Counted from the stretch's first letter, positions 1 through 8,576 are shown. The stretch: 49,310 bases of DNA from Planctomycetota bacterium (GCA_028823395.1 JAPKBO010000005.1:1-49310); one strand, 5' to 3'. The notes: generated by a model from the sequence alone, not told the origin. Program-made: numbers and translations.

Positions 1-1
1 T

Positions 2-199
2 CTGTGCGCCGCCCTGACTCGCGCGGCAGACCAAACGGACAGGTGGCGAAGACCCAATATGCGGGCAAGCCGCCGTGAACTAGTGCAATCCCACGCGGCC
101 CAGCAAACGGCCCTCCAGTTGGACGCCGCCTGCGAGGCCCTGCAGGCCAGCTCAGGGGACAAGCAAGTGGCCCGCGCCGGCCCCCCCAGCGGTCTCTAG
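2..199 (+). CDS. C-terminal tail of an unidentified protein, cut by window edge
   Basis: An open frame runs from the first bases of the window to a TAG at 197-199, giving about 65 residues. It is absent from the ORF track because its start lies upstream of the window. The tail is rich in Ala, Arg and Gln, with a stretch 'MRASRRELV' followed by a probable amphipathic helix. This pattern resembles the last helices of family 4 glycosyltransferases, but that is a weak resemblance and I do not assign a function. It stops 47 bases before the next plus-strand gene, so the two could be co-transcribed. It could also be a chance open frame in GC-rich DNA. Confidence 0.35.
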   Translation: MCAALTRAADQTDRWRRPNMRASRRELVQSHAAQQTALQLDAACEALQASSGDKQVARAGPPSGL

Positions 200-246
200 C
201 AATCTTCCTTTTCCGATTCCAACGGGTTTCCCCTACCCTGGCAAGC

Positions 247-915
247 ATGGTCGTAATTCCTACCAGCCGTACGCTGATTGCCGCCGCGACCGTTCTGATT
301 ATCGCCGGGTTCGGAATCAGCACCCTTGTGAACGATCGCGCTCTCAATGAAGAGCGCGGCACAAGTATGGCGAAGCAACTCCCCTTCTACCCCATGTACA
401 CCTGCGTGGTCAGTGGTGAGGGTTTGAGCTTGGCCACGCTCGCGATCGAATTCTACGAGGGTCACCTAGTCCTGCTCGCCAACGAACCTGCACGGCAAAT
501 CTTCCTGAGCGACCCGCGCACCTACTGGGACATCCTCCGTCAGGAGACAATCCGGTCCCAACAAGAGACCTACCCCACATCCAACTGCGTGGTGAGCCAA
601 GAGCCCCTTGGCTCAATGGGCGCGACGATTCATCACCTACACGGCATGCAACTCGTGGAACTTTGCTGTAGCCGTTGTGTCTCTACCCTGAACAAGACTC
701 CGGAACGTTACTTGGAGACCTTGAACAAAGGCTACCTAGATGCTGGCCGAGAGGTGCTTGACGGCATGGCCGTGTTCTGCCCCGTGACCCAAGTCCCCCT
801 GGGGGGAAAGGCCTTGGAATTGCTGTGGGGCACGCGGCTCGTGCGGCTCGCCGATGAGAGTGCCAAGCGCGTCTTCCTCAGGGATCCCTGGCGGTACGCG
901 CTCGACCTTCGCTAA
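247..915 (+). CDS. Membrane-anchored protein with three tandem YHS/TRASH-like modules
   Basis: 222 residues starting at ATG 247. A hydrophobic segment at about residues 7-27 is a signal anchor. The rest reads as three copies of one module of about 50 residues. Each begins with an aromatic-x-Cys stretch ('YPMYTCVVSGEGL', 'YPTSNCVVSQEPLG', 'AVFCPVTQVPLGG'), has a middle strand ending near 'LV.L', and closes with 'F/L..dP.rY...L'. This layout matches YHS/TRASH-type metal-binding modules. Only the middle copy keeps the distal 'CCSRC' cluster; the first and third have 'LANEPAR' and 'LADESAKR' there, so they probably cannot hold metal alone. The role is unknown; metal sensing or delivery at the membrane is an inference. 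It converges on the leuB-like gene with 3 bases between the stops. Confidence 0.75.
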   Translation: MVVIPTSRTLIAAATVLIIAGFGISTLVNDRALNEERGTSMAKQLPFYPMYTCVVSGEGLSLATLAIEFYEGHLVLLANEPARQIFLSDPRTYWDILRQETIRSQQETYPTSNCVVSQEPLGSMGATIHHLHGMQLVELCCSRCVSTLNKTPERYLETLNKGYLDAGREVLDGMAVFCPVTQVPLGGKALELLWGTRLVRLADESAKRVFLRDPWRYALDLR

Positions 916-918
916 GCG

Positions 919-1989
919 TCAGGAGTTGACCGTCAGCGCCCTGAGTTCCGCGAGGACCATGTCGCCCACTTCGCCCGTGGCGTGCATGCCCGTTCCCACG
1001 CCCGTCAAGCGGCGCGAGCAAAGGAGGTTTGAGACGGAAGTCTCGATGGCCTTCTCCGCCTCGAGCTGCCCCAGATAGCCGAGCATCATTCCGGCCGCCA
1101 GGATTGCGGCCACGGGAGAGGCTACCCCTTGGCCCGCGTACTTGGGAGCGGAGCCGTGGATGGGCTCAAACAGGCTCACGCGACCCGGATGGATGTTGCC
1201 CGAAGCTGCAATACCCATTCCACCCTGCACCATGGCCCCTAGGTCGGTGATGATGTCCCCGAACAAGTTGGGGGTCACTGCGACGTCGAACCACTCGGGA
1301 TTCTTGACCATCCACATGCAGGCCGCGTCGATATACGCGTGCTCGGTGGAGATATCGGGATACTCCGTCGCCACCTCCGCGAACACGCGCGTCCACAGAT
1401 CGTGGGCGCGTACGGCGTTGGCTTTGTCAATCAAGGTGACCGTCTTGCGCTTGTTGCGCATTCTGGCCGTCTCGAAGGCGTAGCGAACGGCCCGCTCCAC
1501 ACCCATGCGGGTATAGACCATGGTCTGAGTGGAAACCTCATGGGGCTGCCCCTTGTGAGCAAAACCATGCATGCCCGTGTACGCACCCTCGGTATTCTCG
1601 CGGACGATCACCATGTCCACATCCTCTGGTCCCTTATCCTTGAGAGGGCATAGATCGGCGTGGAGCAGCTTGATGGGTCGGAGGTTGATGTACAGATCGA
1701 GGTCAAAGCGACACTTGGCAATGATCCCGTATTCCACTTTCCCAGGCTCTAGGCGCGGATCACCGATGGCCCCGAGGAAGATGGCACCCTGTTGCTTGAC
1801 CTCTTCGAACGCGGCATCCGGAAACATCTCGCCTGTGTCGAGGAAATGCTGGCTGCCGAAGGGGTAGATGGTTTTACGCATGCTGAAGCCGAAGATCTCG
1901 GCAGCAGCATCTGTTACTCGCATGGCCTCGGCGGTGACTTCCGGACCGATACCATCTCCGCCGATAATTGCAATGTCGTATGAATTCAT
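919..1989 (-). CDS. leuB: 3-isopropylmalate dehydrogenase-like decarboxylating dehydrogenase
   Basis: 356 residues from ATG 1989. The longer TTG-started frame in the ORF track overlaps the upstream gene and adds unconserved sequence, so it was rejected. It is an NAD-dependent beta-decarboxylating dehydrogenase: 'GGDGIGPEV' at the N-terminus, 'LRPIK', 'VRENTEGAYTG', the metal-binding 'NLFGDIITD' and the nucleotide loop 'GSAPKYAGQG'. The family includes isopropylmalate, isocitrate, homoisocitrate and tartrate enzymes. The 'GTPHE/GQPHEVSTQ'-type segment and overall length resemble the actinobacterial LeuB branch, but 'ENTEG' is also found in the isocitrate and homoisocitrate branches, so substrate is not certain. 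It lies 25 bases downstream of the dehydratase gene and is the last gene of an operon otherwise devoted to acyl-CoA enzymes. No leuA is present in the window. Confidence 0.8.
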   Translation of the reverse strand: MNSYDIAIIGGDGIGPEVTAEAMRVTDAAAEIFGFSMRKTIYPFGSQHFLDTGEMFPDAAFEEVKQQGAIFLGAIGDPRLEPGKVEYGIIAKCRFDLDLYINLRPIKLLHADLCPLKDKGPEDVDMVIVRENTEGAYTGMHGFAHKGQPHEVSTQTMVYTRMGVERAVRYAFETARMRNKRKTVTLIDKANAVRAHDLWTRVFAEVATEYPDISTEHAYIDAACMWMVKNPEWFDVAVTPNLFGDIITDLGAMVQGGMGIAASGNIHPGRVSLFEPIHGSAPKYAGQGVASPVAAILAAGMMLGYLGQLEAEKAIETSVSNLLCSRRLTGVGTGMHATGEVGDMVLAELRALTVNS

Positions 1990-2014
1990 GAGTGAGATCA
2001 GATGGGTGAGCGCT

Positions 2015-4024
2015 TCAGACGCTCGTCGGAGTACGGAACATACCTGGAGTGTAGGCCACGATGCGGCCCTCGACCGCACTGGCGGCCACGCTGAGTGGAG
2101 AGCCTAGGTACAGACGCCCTGGCCCACTGCGTCCATTGAAATTTCGATTGATGGCGCTGATGGTGACCTGCTCTCGGTCATCAGAAACCCCTGGTCCGCA
2201 ACCGATGCACGCACCACAACCGGGATCGATGACCTGGACACCGGCGCGCTCGAACACATCTAGGTATCCCATGCGCTTGGCGTAGCCGGCCACAGCCTCT
2301 GAACCGAATTGTATCAGCATTTGAGTTCCCGCAGCGACCTGGCGGCCCGCATCGAGAGCCTCTGCCAAGACGAGAGCGTAGAAGTCCATGTCGTGCTCTT
2401 TACCCGCAGTGCACGAACCGCCGTAGGCAATATCGATGGACACCTCTTCCAATTCCTCGATGGCCCGGCCGTAGGTGGGGTCACCAGGCTCGGCCACCAT
2501 AGGCACCAGAGAGGACATGTCGATCTGGTAGACGCCGCCGGAGTACTCCGCTCCCTCATCCGGGGCCACAAAGCGGGCACGGAACATATCCGGGGTGGTA
2601 CCTTCGCGCCGCTCGGCCATCCACTCAGCAGTAAGGTCGTCGCCTTCGCAGATACCCGAACGTGCAGAACACTCGGTGGCCATGTTGCACAGAGTCGCTC
2701 GCTCATCCATCGAAATGGACGCGAGCCCTGGCCCACCAAACTCCATGACGCGATCAAGAGTCTCTTCGCGTTTCGCGTAGGTGTCCAGGATGTGAAGCAT
2801 CAGGTCCTTGGCCGTCATGCCAGGATTCAACTCGCCCACAAGCTCAAACCGAATGGATTCCGGCACACGCACAATGGTGAAGCCCGACGAAATCAGGCCG
2901 GCGTACTCCGTGGAGCCCACGCCGTAGGCCAGGGCATTGCTACCCCCACCCATGCAGGTGTGCGAGTCCGTCGCCTGAATGAAGTCTCCCGGATCCACGA
3001 ACATCTCGCGGGCCACCTGATGGCAGATCCCTGGCGAGACGCCGTCTTGGGCGGAGTAATCCCGAACACCCGTATGGAGTTGAAACTCTTTTTGTAGATC
3101 ACGGAGCGTCTGGATCTTGTCGCTGAACGGCGCCATGCGCTCAACACCATCGGCATACAGGAGGTGATCCTCGAAGACGGCGAACTTTGCCGGATTCTGG
3201 ACCACGTAGTCCTCGCCGTATTCCTGGCTAAGGAAGTGGTGTACCTGGGCGGTGGTAAACTCGTGACTGTAGCCACCATCCACCTTGACTAAGCAGACAT
3301 CGCCCGGCTGAACGCAAGTCACTCCCCCGTCCTCCGCAGAGTCAGAGACGAGCTTGGCCGCGATGATCTTCTCGGACATGTTCATGGGCCTGGGAGCCGT
3401 CGTCAGCTCCGGAACCGAAGCAGCACCACTGGCGTACAAAGCGGCGAACTGAAAGAGTCCGCCGGCCTCAACGATGGCCCCGCTGATTGCATCGAGCCGC
3501 GAAGTGAACTCCTCCAGCGCGATTTCCTCTCCAGCCTGGAGACGTTGCAACTGGTCATGATCCCCCATCAACTGGCCGAGGTTGACGTTGTTACGCCCGT
3601 GGATGGGTGCAAAGGAGGAAGCGATAACTAGGTGTACGCCACACCAGCGCTCGGCCTGGGGCGCCGTCTCCCGGCTCGAGCCCGTGCCCTTGCGTTGGCC
3701 AGAGACGATCACCTCAAAGCCACCGTCCAAAAGCGCGCGTGATTCGAATACCCGCTGTCCTTGTTCATCGAGCAGGCCCGCATAGGCATCGAGAGCGATG
3801 TCCTCAGGCCGATGCCTGAAGCAAACCCAAGCCGGGGTCATGGTGTCCGTGTTGATGTCGTCGAGCAGCTCGGCCGGATCCACATCCTGCATGCGCAACT
3901 CGGCCTCGCCCCGCAATTGTGCGCCGATGCGAGCTAGGTCCTTGGTCAGGAATAACGCGCGCTTTCCAGGAGTCAAACGCACGACCCTGCGGCCGTCGGC
4001 CGCTATGTGAATCAATGGGTTCAT
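2015..4024 (-). CDS. One-chain aconitase-superfamily dehydratase, swivel (LeuD) domain first, then LeuC domain
   Basis: 669 residues. Residues 1 to about 200 form a LeuD/swivel domain with the active-site loop 'GTGSSRETAP' at 113-122. A LeuC-type catalytic part begins near residue 215 ('MSEKIIAAKL') and runs to the end. The expected 4Fe-4S ligands are Cys357 in 'DSHTCMGGG' and Cys603 and Cys606 in 'PGCGACIGC'; 'GGSCTAGK' is a further family motif. Normal LeuC and LeuD are separate subunits, and most one-chain aconitases have the swivel domain last. Swivel-first order is known from AcnB, but there a HEAT domain precedes it, which is missing here. It probably interconverts 2- and 3-isopropylmalate or a related citrate-like acid for the LeuB-like enzyme 25 bases downstream. 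An aconitase or homoaconitase role is the main alternative. Only 7 bases separate it from the upstream thiolase stop. Confidence 0.82.
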   Translation of the reverse strand: MNPLIHIAADGRRVVRLTPGKRALFLTKDLARIGAQLRGEAELRMQDVDPAELLDDINTDTMTPAWVCFRHRPEDIALDAYAGLLDEQGQRVFESRALLDGGFEVIVSGQRKGTGSSRETAPQAERWCGVHLVIASSFAPIHGRNNVNLGQLMGDHDQLQRLQAGEEIALEEFTSRLDAISGAIVEAGGLFQFAALYASGAASVPELTTAPRPMNMSEKIIAAKLVSDSAEDGGVTCVQPGDVCLVKVDGGYSHEFTTAQVHHFLSQEYGEDYVVQNPAKFAVFEDHLLYADGVERMAPFSDKIQTLRDLQKEFQLHTGVRDYSAQDGVSPGICHQVAREMFVDPGDFIQATDSHTCMGGGSNALAYGVGSTEYAGLISSGFTIVRVPESIRFELVGELNPGMTAKDLMLHILDTYAKREETLDRVMEFGGPGLASISMDERATLCNMATECSARSGICEGDDLTAEWMAERREGTTPDMFRARFVAPDEGAEYSGGVYQIDMSSLVPMVAEPGDPTYGRAIEELEEVSIDIAYGGSCTAGKEHDMDFYALVLAEALDAGRQVAAGTQMLIQFGSEAVAGYAKRMGYLDVFERAGVQVIDPGCGACIGCGPGVSDDREQVTISAINRNFNGRSGPGRLYLGSPLSVAASAVEGRIVAYTPGMFRTPTSV

Positions 4025-4031
4025 GATTGCT

Positions 4032-5237
4032 CTAGCCCGCCGTATTCTCGATCAACATGGCGATGCCCTGTCCGCCACCGATACAGGCCGAACCCACGCC
4101 GTAGCGCTTGCCGCTGCGACGTAATTGATAGCAAAGGGTCAAGATCAAGCGCGTACCCGTGGCACCGAGTGGATGTCCAAGGCTGATCGCGCCGCCGTTC
4201 ACGTTGCACCGATCGCGATTGAGGCCCAACTCCTTCTCGCAGCCCAGATACTGAGCACTGAAGGCCTCGTTGATTTCGAAGTAGTCCACATCGTCGGTGC
4301 TCAAGGAGGCTTTCTCCAAGAGTGACCGGATGGCGGGCACGGGGCCAATGCCCATCTCCTTGGGATCCACACCCACGTAGCTCCAGCCGCGGATGGTTGC
4401 CATCACATCCAGACCATCGGCCCTGGCGCGCTCAGCGGTGGTCACCACGACAGACGCCGCACCGTCGACGATCCCGCTGGCGTTGCCCGCGGTCACAGTG
4501 CCTTCCTTTCCGAAGGCGGCGCGCAGTCCGCTAAGGACTTCGATGGTGGTCTCGGGCTTGATGTGATCATCGGTATCGATCAAGCGCTCGCCCTTACGGG
4601 TCTTGAGAGTCACCGGCGCGATCTCCTCGGCGAAGAGTCCCTCACTGACAGCCTTGGCCCCCAGTTGGTGGCTGCGCAGGGCGTACTCGTCCTGGGCTTC
4701 ACGGCCGATATCGAGGCGCTTGGCCAAACGCTCTGCGGTCTGCGCCATGTAAGTGTCGGCGTAGGGGTCGTAGAGGCTGGCGAACAAGAGGTCCTGCATC
4801 TCGGGCGCCTTGCCAAATGGAAAGCCACGCCGCGCGCCGTACAGCACAAAGGGCGCCTGGCTCATATTCTCCATCCCGCCAGCGAGCACGGTCGTCGCTT
4901 CACCCAGTTGGATCAGCTGAGCTGCGCTGACGATGGACTGGATGCCGGAACCACATAGTCGGTTAACGGTCAGCGCCGGAGCGTGCTCAGGAACTCCCGA
5001 CCGCAAGGCCACGTGACGGGCACCGTAGATCGCATCCGTGGAGGTCTGAAGCGCATTGCCCATGACCACGTGATCGACGCTGGCCGGGTCCACCTTCGAT
5101 CGCTCGAGGGCTGCCGTGGATGCGTGCACGCCAAGATCGATGGCGGACAGATCCTTGAACGCTCCGTAGCCGGGTGTGCCCACGTATTCGGCCATGGGAG
5201 TGCGTGCTCCACCGACGATGACGACTTCTTGACTCAT
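4032..5237 (-). CDS. Acetyl-CoA C-acyltransferase (thiolase)
   Basis: 401 residues, the usual thiolase length. The nucleophilic Cys95 lies in 'NRLCGSGIQ', the catalytic His in 'GHPLGATGTR' and the second Cys in 'SACIGGGQG'; 'NEAFSAQ' is also present. It condenses two acetyl-CoA to acetoacetyl-CoA or cleaves 3-ketoacyl-CoA in the reverse direction. It is the second thiolase of this operon, 33 bases downstream of the enoyl-CoA hydratase and 7 bases upstream of the dehydratase gene. It differs clearly from the two other thiolases in the window (for example 'YVGTPGYGAFKDLSA' near the N-terminus), so it is not a recent copy and may prefer a different chain length. Direction in vivo cannot be told from sequence. 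Confidence 0.93.
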   Translation of the reverse strand: MSQEVVIVGGARTPMAEYVGTPGYGAFKDLSAIDLGVHASTAALERSKVDPASVDHVVMGNALQTSTDAIYGARHVALRSGVPEHAPALTVNRLCGSGIQSIVSAAQLIQLGEATTVLAGGMENMSQAPFVLYGARRGFPFGKAPEMQDLLFASLYDPYADTYMAQTAERLAKRLDIGREAQDEYALRSHQLGAKAVSEGLFAEEIAPVTLKTRKGERLIDTDDHIKPETTIEVLSGLRAAFGKEGTVTAGNASGIVDGAASVVVTTAERARADGLDVMATIRGWSYVGVDPKEMGIGPVPAIRSLLEKASLSTDDVDYFEINEAFSAQYLGCEKELGLNRDRCNVNGGAISLGHPLGATGTRLILTLCYQLRRSGKRYGVGSACIGGGQGIAMLIENTAG

Positions 5238-5270
5238 GATTGCTTGTTTCCTGCCTGTTGAATGAACGGC

Positions 5271-6059
5271 CTACTTGCCTTGGAACGACGCCTTACGCTT
5301 TTCGAGGAACGCAGCCATGCCCTCGGCCATGTCTTCGGTGACCGAAGCCTTGCCGAAGAACTCGGTCTCCATCTGCTCACCCTCGGCCTGGGTCACATCC
5401 CAGCCACGAAGGATGGCCTGCATCCCGAATCCGATGGCCTGGGGGCCCTTGCTGAGCATGGACTTGACCAGCTTGGCCGTGCCTTCTTCCAAATCCTCGG
5501 GCGCGAACAAGCGATTGATCACACCCACACGGTGAGCCTCTTCAGCGGAGACCATGTCGCCCGTCAGGATCCACTCCCGAGCCACGCCGGGACCGGCGAT
5601 GCGCGAGAGGCGTTGGCTGCCGCCATAGCCCGGGATAATGCCCAGGCTCACCTCGGGCAACCCCATGCGTGCGGTATTGGAGGCCGTGCGCAGGGTGCAG
5701 GCGAGGGCCAATTCGCAACCGCCACCGAGAGCGAAACCATTCACCATGGCCACCGAAGGCTTGCCCAGCTCGTCAAGCTTGCGAAGGACGGACTGACCGA
5801 AGCCAGCCAGCTTGGCCGCCTCTTCGGACTGGCCCGCCACCTCAAGCAACTCGCCGATGTCAGCGCCGGCCACAAAAGCCTTTTCCCCGGCGCCCGTGAT
5901 CACGAGCGCACGGATGTCCGCGTCCCCCTTGACGTCATCAAACGCCTCACCCAACTCCAACAGAGTCTGATGGTTGAGCGCGTTCATCTTGTCGGGCCGG
6001 TTGATCGTCACGCGAGCGACGGCGCCGTCCTTCTCGAGGAGAATGTTCTCAAATGTCAC
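5271..6059 (-). CDS. Enoyl-CoA hydratase (crotonase family)
   Basis: 262 residues, full length for a crotonase. The CoA-binding and oxyanion-hole motifs 'VAGADIGEL' and 'FALGGGCELALA' are intact. The two catalytic glutamates of true hydratases are both present, Glu116 in 'GGGCELA' and Glu136 in 'LPEVSLG', the normal 20 residues apart. This separates it from isomerase or decarboxylase members that lack one of them. It hydrates crotonyl-CoA-type 2-enoyl-CoA to 3-hydroxyacyl-CoA, supplying the substrate for the dehydrogenase in the same operon. It is the only crotonase in the window, so the second acyl-CoA operon would have to share it or use one elsewhere. Confidence 0.93.
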   Translation of the reverse strand: MTFENILLEKDGAVARVTINRPDKMNALNHQTLLELGEAFDDVKGDADIRALVITGAGEKAFVAGADIGELLEVAGQSEEAAKLAGFGQSVLRKLDELGKPSVAMVNGFALGGGCELALACTLRTASNTARMGLPEVSLGIIPGYGGSQRLSRIAGPGVAREWILTGDMVSAEEAHRVGVINRLFAPEDLEEGTAKLVKSMLSKGPQAIGFGMQAILRGWDVTQAEGEQMETEFFGKASVTEDMAEGMAAFLEKRKASFQGK

Positions 6060-6098
6060 GGGTAGGTCCTGGATGGAGGTTGGATGAGGAACGAAGAC

Positions 6099-6611
6099 TC
6101 AGTCGTTCTCAACGACGGTCATGCGCACGACTTGTACCGGCTCAACCGGGGAGGAACCCTCGCCACCCGGGGTGCAAGCCCCGCCGACAATGGCATCCAA
6201 CACTTCAAGGCCTTCGGTCAGACGACCAAAAGCTGTGTATTGGTTGTCCAGGAATCCGGCCTCGCCGTGGCAGACGAAAAACTGACTGCCTGCCGAGTTG
6301 GGATCTTGGGAGCGGGCCATGGAGAGCACGCCACGCTCGTGGTGCACATCGTTGAATTCAGCGTCGATCTGGTAGCCCGGACCGCCGGTGCCTGCAGGGC
6401 CACTGCCACCGTCTTTGGTGTTGGGGCAGCCACCCTGGATCATGAACCCGGGGATGATGCGGTGAAAGCGAGTGCCGTCATAGAAGCCCTCGCGGGCCAG
6501 CTTCACGAAGTTCTCCACGTGGCCCGGGGCCAGGTCGGTGAAAAACTCGGCGGTCATATCGCCGGCTTCGGTCTCGATCTTCACGGTCACGTTTGCAGTC
6601 GTCTTAGGCAT
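6099..6611 (-). CDS. Cyclophilin-type peptidyl-prolyl cis-trans isomerase, probably cytoplasmic
   Basis: 170 residues forming a single cyclophilin domain with no signal peptide. The core motif 'RFHRIIPGFMIQGG' carries the catalytic Arg; 'GVLSMARS' and 'SQFFVCHGE' complete the active site. Cyclophilins speed prolyl isomerisation during folding. It sits 15 bases downstream of a second, larger cyclophilin and 39 bases upstream of the enoyl-CoA hydratase start, so it is embedded in an acyl-CoA operon. The link between the two functions is unexplained; it may be a simple operon insertion of housekeeping genes. Confidence 0.93.
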   Translation of the reverse strand: MPKTTANVTVKIETEAGDMTAEFFTDLAPGHVENFVKLAREGFYDGTRFHRIIPGFMIQGGCPNTKDGGSGPAGTGGPGYQIDAEFNDVHHERGVLSMARSQDPNSAGSQFFVCHGEAGFLDNQYTAFGRLTEGLEVLDAIVGGACTPGGEGSSPVEPVQVVRMTVVEND

Positions 6612-6626
6612 CGGTATGGGTATTTC

Positions 6627-7622
6627 TTAGAGGTCAGAGTTATCAGGATTGCCCTCGGGGGCGGTTACGACGATGGCTCGCCGAATGATCTGCCGCGTGG
6701 GCGGCCTGTGCGTTGCCGGATTGCGAGGGTTGAACCCCGCCTTGACACTATCCACCACCGCTTCCACGGCGGGCATACCCGTCAGCACCTGGCCAAAACC
6801 CGTGTACTTACCGTCAAGGCTGGGGTACACGGCGTGCATGACGAAGAACTCGCTGCTGGCCGAGTCAAAGGCGGGAATGGTCTGCCCGTTCTTGTCCTTA
6901 CTGTCGACGCCAAAGCGCGCCATGGAGAGCACACCAGGCACGTGGCGCTTGGCATTGAACTCGTTCTTCAGAGTTCGAGGCGCAGGGCGCTCGGGTCGAG
7001 CACTGCCTGCCTGGACCATAAAGCCGGGCACGACTCGGTGAAACTGGTTGTCGTCGTAGAAACCGGTGTAGACCAGATCGAGGAAGTTACGCACGTGATT
7101 GGGTGCCACATCAGGCCACATCTCGGCGCGCAGGGGACCGTGCAGCGTGAGCAGCACGACCTGATAGCCGGAGAGCTGCTCGGCAGACATGGACATGAAG
7201 TCCAGCCCTTCCGGCACACCTCGTAGGATGGGGACGCGAACCTCCTGCCCCTCTCCCAGATTCAGGTTCAGTACCAGCTCCGAATCGTCCGCTAGCTTGG
7301 CGGTCGCCAGAGCGGGCCCGATGTTGAGGCTAGTCGTGATTCTTTGCTCCGCAGCCAGCGTCAGGTTTGCCCTGACCCTGCGACTTCCCAGAGCCTTGCC
7401 CCCCACCGAAAATGCCGCCGGCGACAGCGCCCATGCGGGGACCTCAGTCGCAGCTCCCGCCGCCTGGATGCTCAATTCAACCTCGAAGCTCTCGCCCTCG
7501 ATGTAGACCTCGGGCACGGATAGCGCATAGCTAACTTCTGCTGCCTCGGGCTCCTGAATACAGAAGGCCCCCGCAGCGAGCGCGAGAGAGCCGAGACCGG
7601 AAACGACGTAAGTAGTGCTCAT
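6627..7622 (-). CDS. Exported cyclophilin-type isomerase with extra N-terminal beta domain
   Basis: 331 residues. A signal peptide ('VVSGLGSLALAAGAFC') is followed by about 120 residues of strand-rich sequence that I do not recognise. The cyclophilin domain spans about residues 150-315 with 'FHRVVPGFMVQAG', 'GVLSMARFG' and 'SEFFVMHAVYP'. The N-terminal part ('VPEVYIEGESFEVELS') looks like an immunoglobulin-type beta sandwich and could bind clients. The ATG overlaps the stop of the upstream hydroxyacyl-CoA dehydrogenase as ATGA, which points to translational coupling. It likely acts outside the cytoplasmic membrane, unlike its smaller neighbour. The Cys at the end of the hydrophobic stretch could be a lipid attachment site, but the preceding residues fit a lipobox poorly. 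Confidence 0.88.
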   Translation of the reverse strand: MSTTYVVSGLGSLALAAGAFCIQEPEAAEVSYALSVPEVYIEGESFEVELSIQAAGAATEVPAWALSPAAFSVGGKALGSRRVRANLTLAAEQRITTSLNIGPALATAKLADDSELVLNLNLGEGQEVRVPILRGVPEGLDFMSMSAEQLSGYQVVLLTLHGPLRAEMWPDVAPNHVRNFLDLVYTGFYDDNQFHRVVPGFMVQAGSARPERPAPRTLKNEFNAKRHVPGVLSMARFGVDSKDKNGQTIPAFDSASSEFFVMHAVYPSLDGKYTGFGQVLTGMPAVEAVVDSVKAGFNPRNPATHRPPTRQIIRRAIVVTAPEGNPDNSDL

Positions 7623-8512
7623 GATTTTTTGTCCCCTTCCCAGCTGTAGTACCCCTCGCCCGTCTTGCGGCCCAACTTGCCCTCGGCCACCTTGCTGCGC
7701 AGGCTGGCGGGCACCGAGAAGGCGGGCTCATCGGGATAGCGCTCGGTCCAGCCCTCAAGAATGAAGAGGGTGGTGTCGAGCCCCACGTAGTCGGTCAAGG
7801 TCAGGGGCCCCATCGGGTGGCCGCAACCAAACTGCATGGCCGCGTCAATATCTTCCTTGCTGGCGTCGCCGCGATCGAGCATCTCGATGGCCTGCACCAT
7901 GTAGGGCACGAGCAATCGGTTGACCACGAAGCCCGGAGTATCCTTGCAGGAGACGGGGGTCTTCCCGCAGGCGCTCCCGAAGGCGCGCGCGGCCTCATGG
8001 ACATCCGCATCGGTCTCGTCGGTGCGTACGACCTCGACCAGACGCATGAGCTGCACGGGATTGAAAAAGTGTAGGCCAACGAAGCGTTCAGGACGGCCCG
8101 AGGCAATCGCCATCTCCCCGATGGGGAACGAAGACGTGTTGGAAGCGAAAATGGTCTCGGGCTTGCAGGTGCCGCCCAACTCGCTGAAGAGGCTCTTCTT
8201 CGCGTCCAGGTTCTCGACGATGGCCTCCACAACCAGGTCACAGTCGGCAAGGCTGGCCTTCTCTGTACTGGAAGTGATGCGCCCGCGTGTCTCCGCCACC
8301 CAGGCCTGAGCCTCGTCCTCGCTCATCTTGCCCTTCTCGACTTTCTTGGAAGCCAGCTTGGCGAGGCTCTTCTCGATACGCGCCATACCTTTGGCCAGGG
8401 CGCCCTCGTCCATCTCAAAGGCAACGACGTCGCAGCCACCCTGGGCAGCGACCTGAACAATGCCGTGGCCCATGAGGCCACATCCGACGACTCCGACTTT
8501 CTTGATTTCCAT
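7619..8512 (-). CDS. 3-hydroxyacyl-CoA (3-hydroxybutyryl-CoA) dehydrogenase
   Basis: 297 residues from ATG 8512; the ORF-track start at 8830 lies inside the upstream thiolase gene and was rejected. A Rossmann nucleotide-binding motif 'VGVVGCGLMGHGI' opens the protein, followed by 'VVEAIVENLDAKK', 'ASNTSSFPI', the catalytic His in 'GLHFFNPVQLMRLVEVV' and the C-terminal 'DTPGFVVNRLLVPY'. It oxidises (S)-3-hydroxyacyl-CoA to the 3-keto form with NAD, or the reverse. It has the short monofunctional form rather than a fused trifunctional FadB. It lies 64 bases downstream of a thiolase, and its stop overlaps the start of the exported cyclophilin. A diverged paralogue lies in the second acyl-CoA operon. 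Confidence 0.93.
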   Translation of the reverse strand: MEIKKVGVVGCGLMGHGIVQVAAQGGCDVVAFEMDEGALAKGMARIEKSLAKLASKKVEKGKMSEDEAQAWVAETRGRITSSTEKASLADCDLVVEAIVENLDAKKSLFSELGGTCKPETIFASNTSSFPIGEMAIASGRPERFVGLHFFNPVQLMRLVEVVRTDETDADVHEAARAFGSACGKTPVSCKDTPGFVVNRLLVPYMVQAIEMLDRGDASKEDIDAAMQFGCGHPMGPLTLTDYVGLDTTLFILEGWTERYPDEPAFSVPASLRSKVAEGKLGRKTGEGYYSWEGDKKS

Positions 8513-8576
8513 GGGTGCGTTCTGGTGGTTGGTCCGGAGCAAGGGGTGCGTCCGAAGGGAGGTGAAGGGTCGAGCG

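Noticed and set aside
2309-3097. 262-aa plus-strand frame opposite the LeuDC fusion
   Set aside because: Shadow of a gene with intact Fe-S ligands; His/Arg-rich, no motifs.
5262-6065. 267-aa plus-strand frame opposite enoyl-CoA hydratase
   Set aside because: The hydratase has both catalytic Glu residues; the opposite frame has no recognisable feature.
6084-7226. 380-aa plus-strand frame opposite the two cyclophilins
   Set aside because: It mirrors two well-supported genes on the other strand; no motif or start signal of its own.
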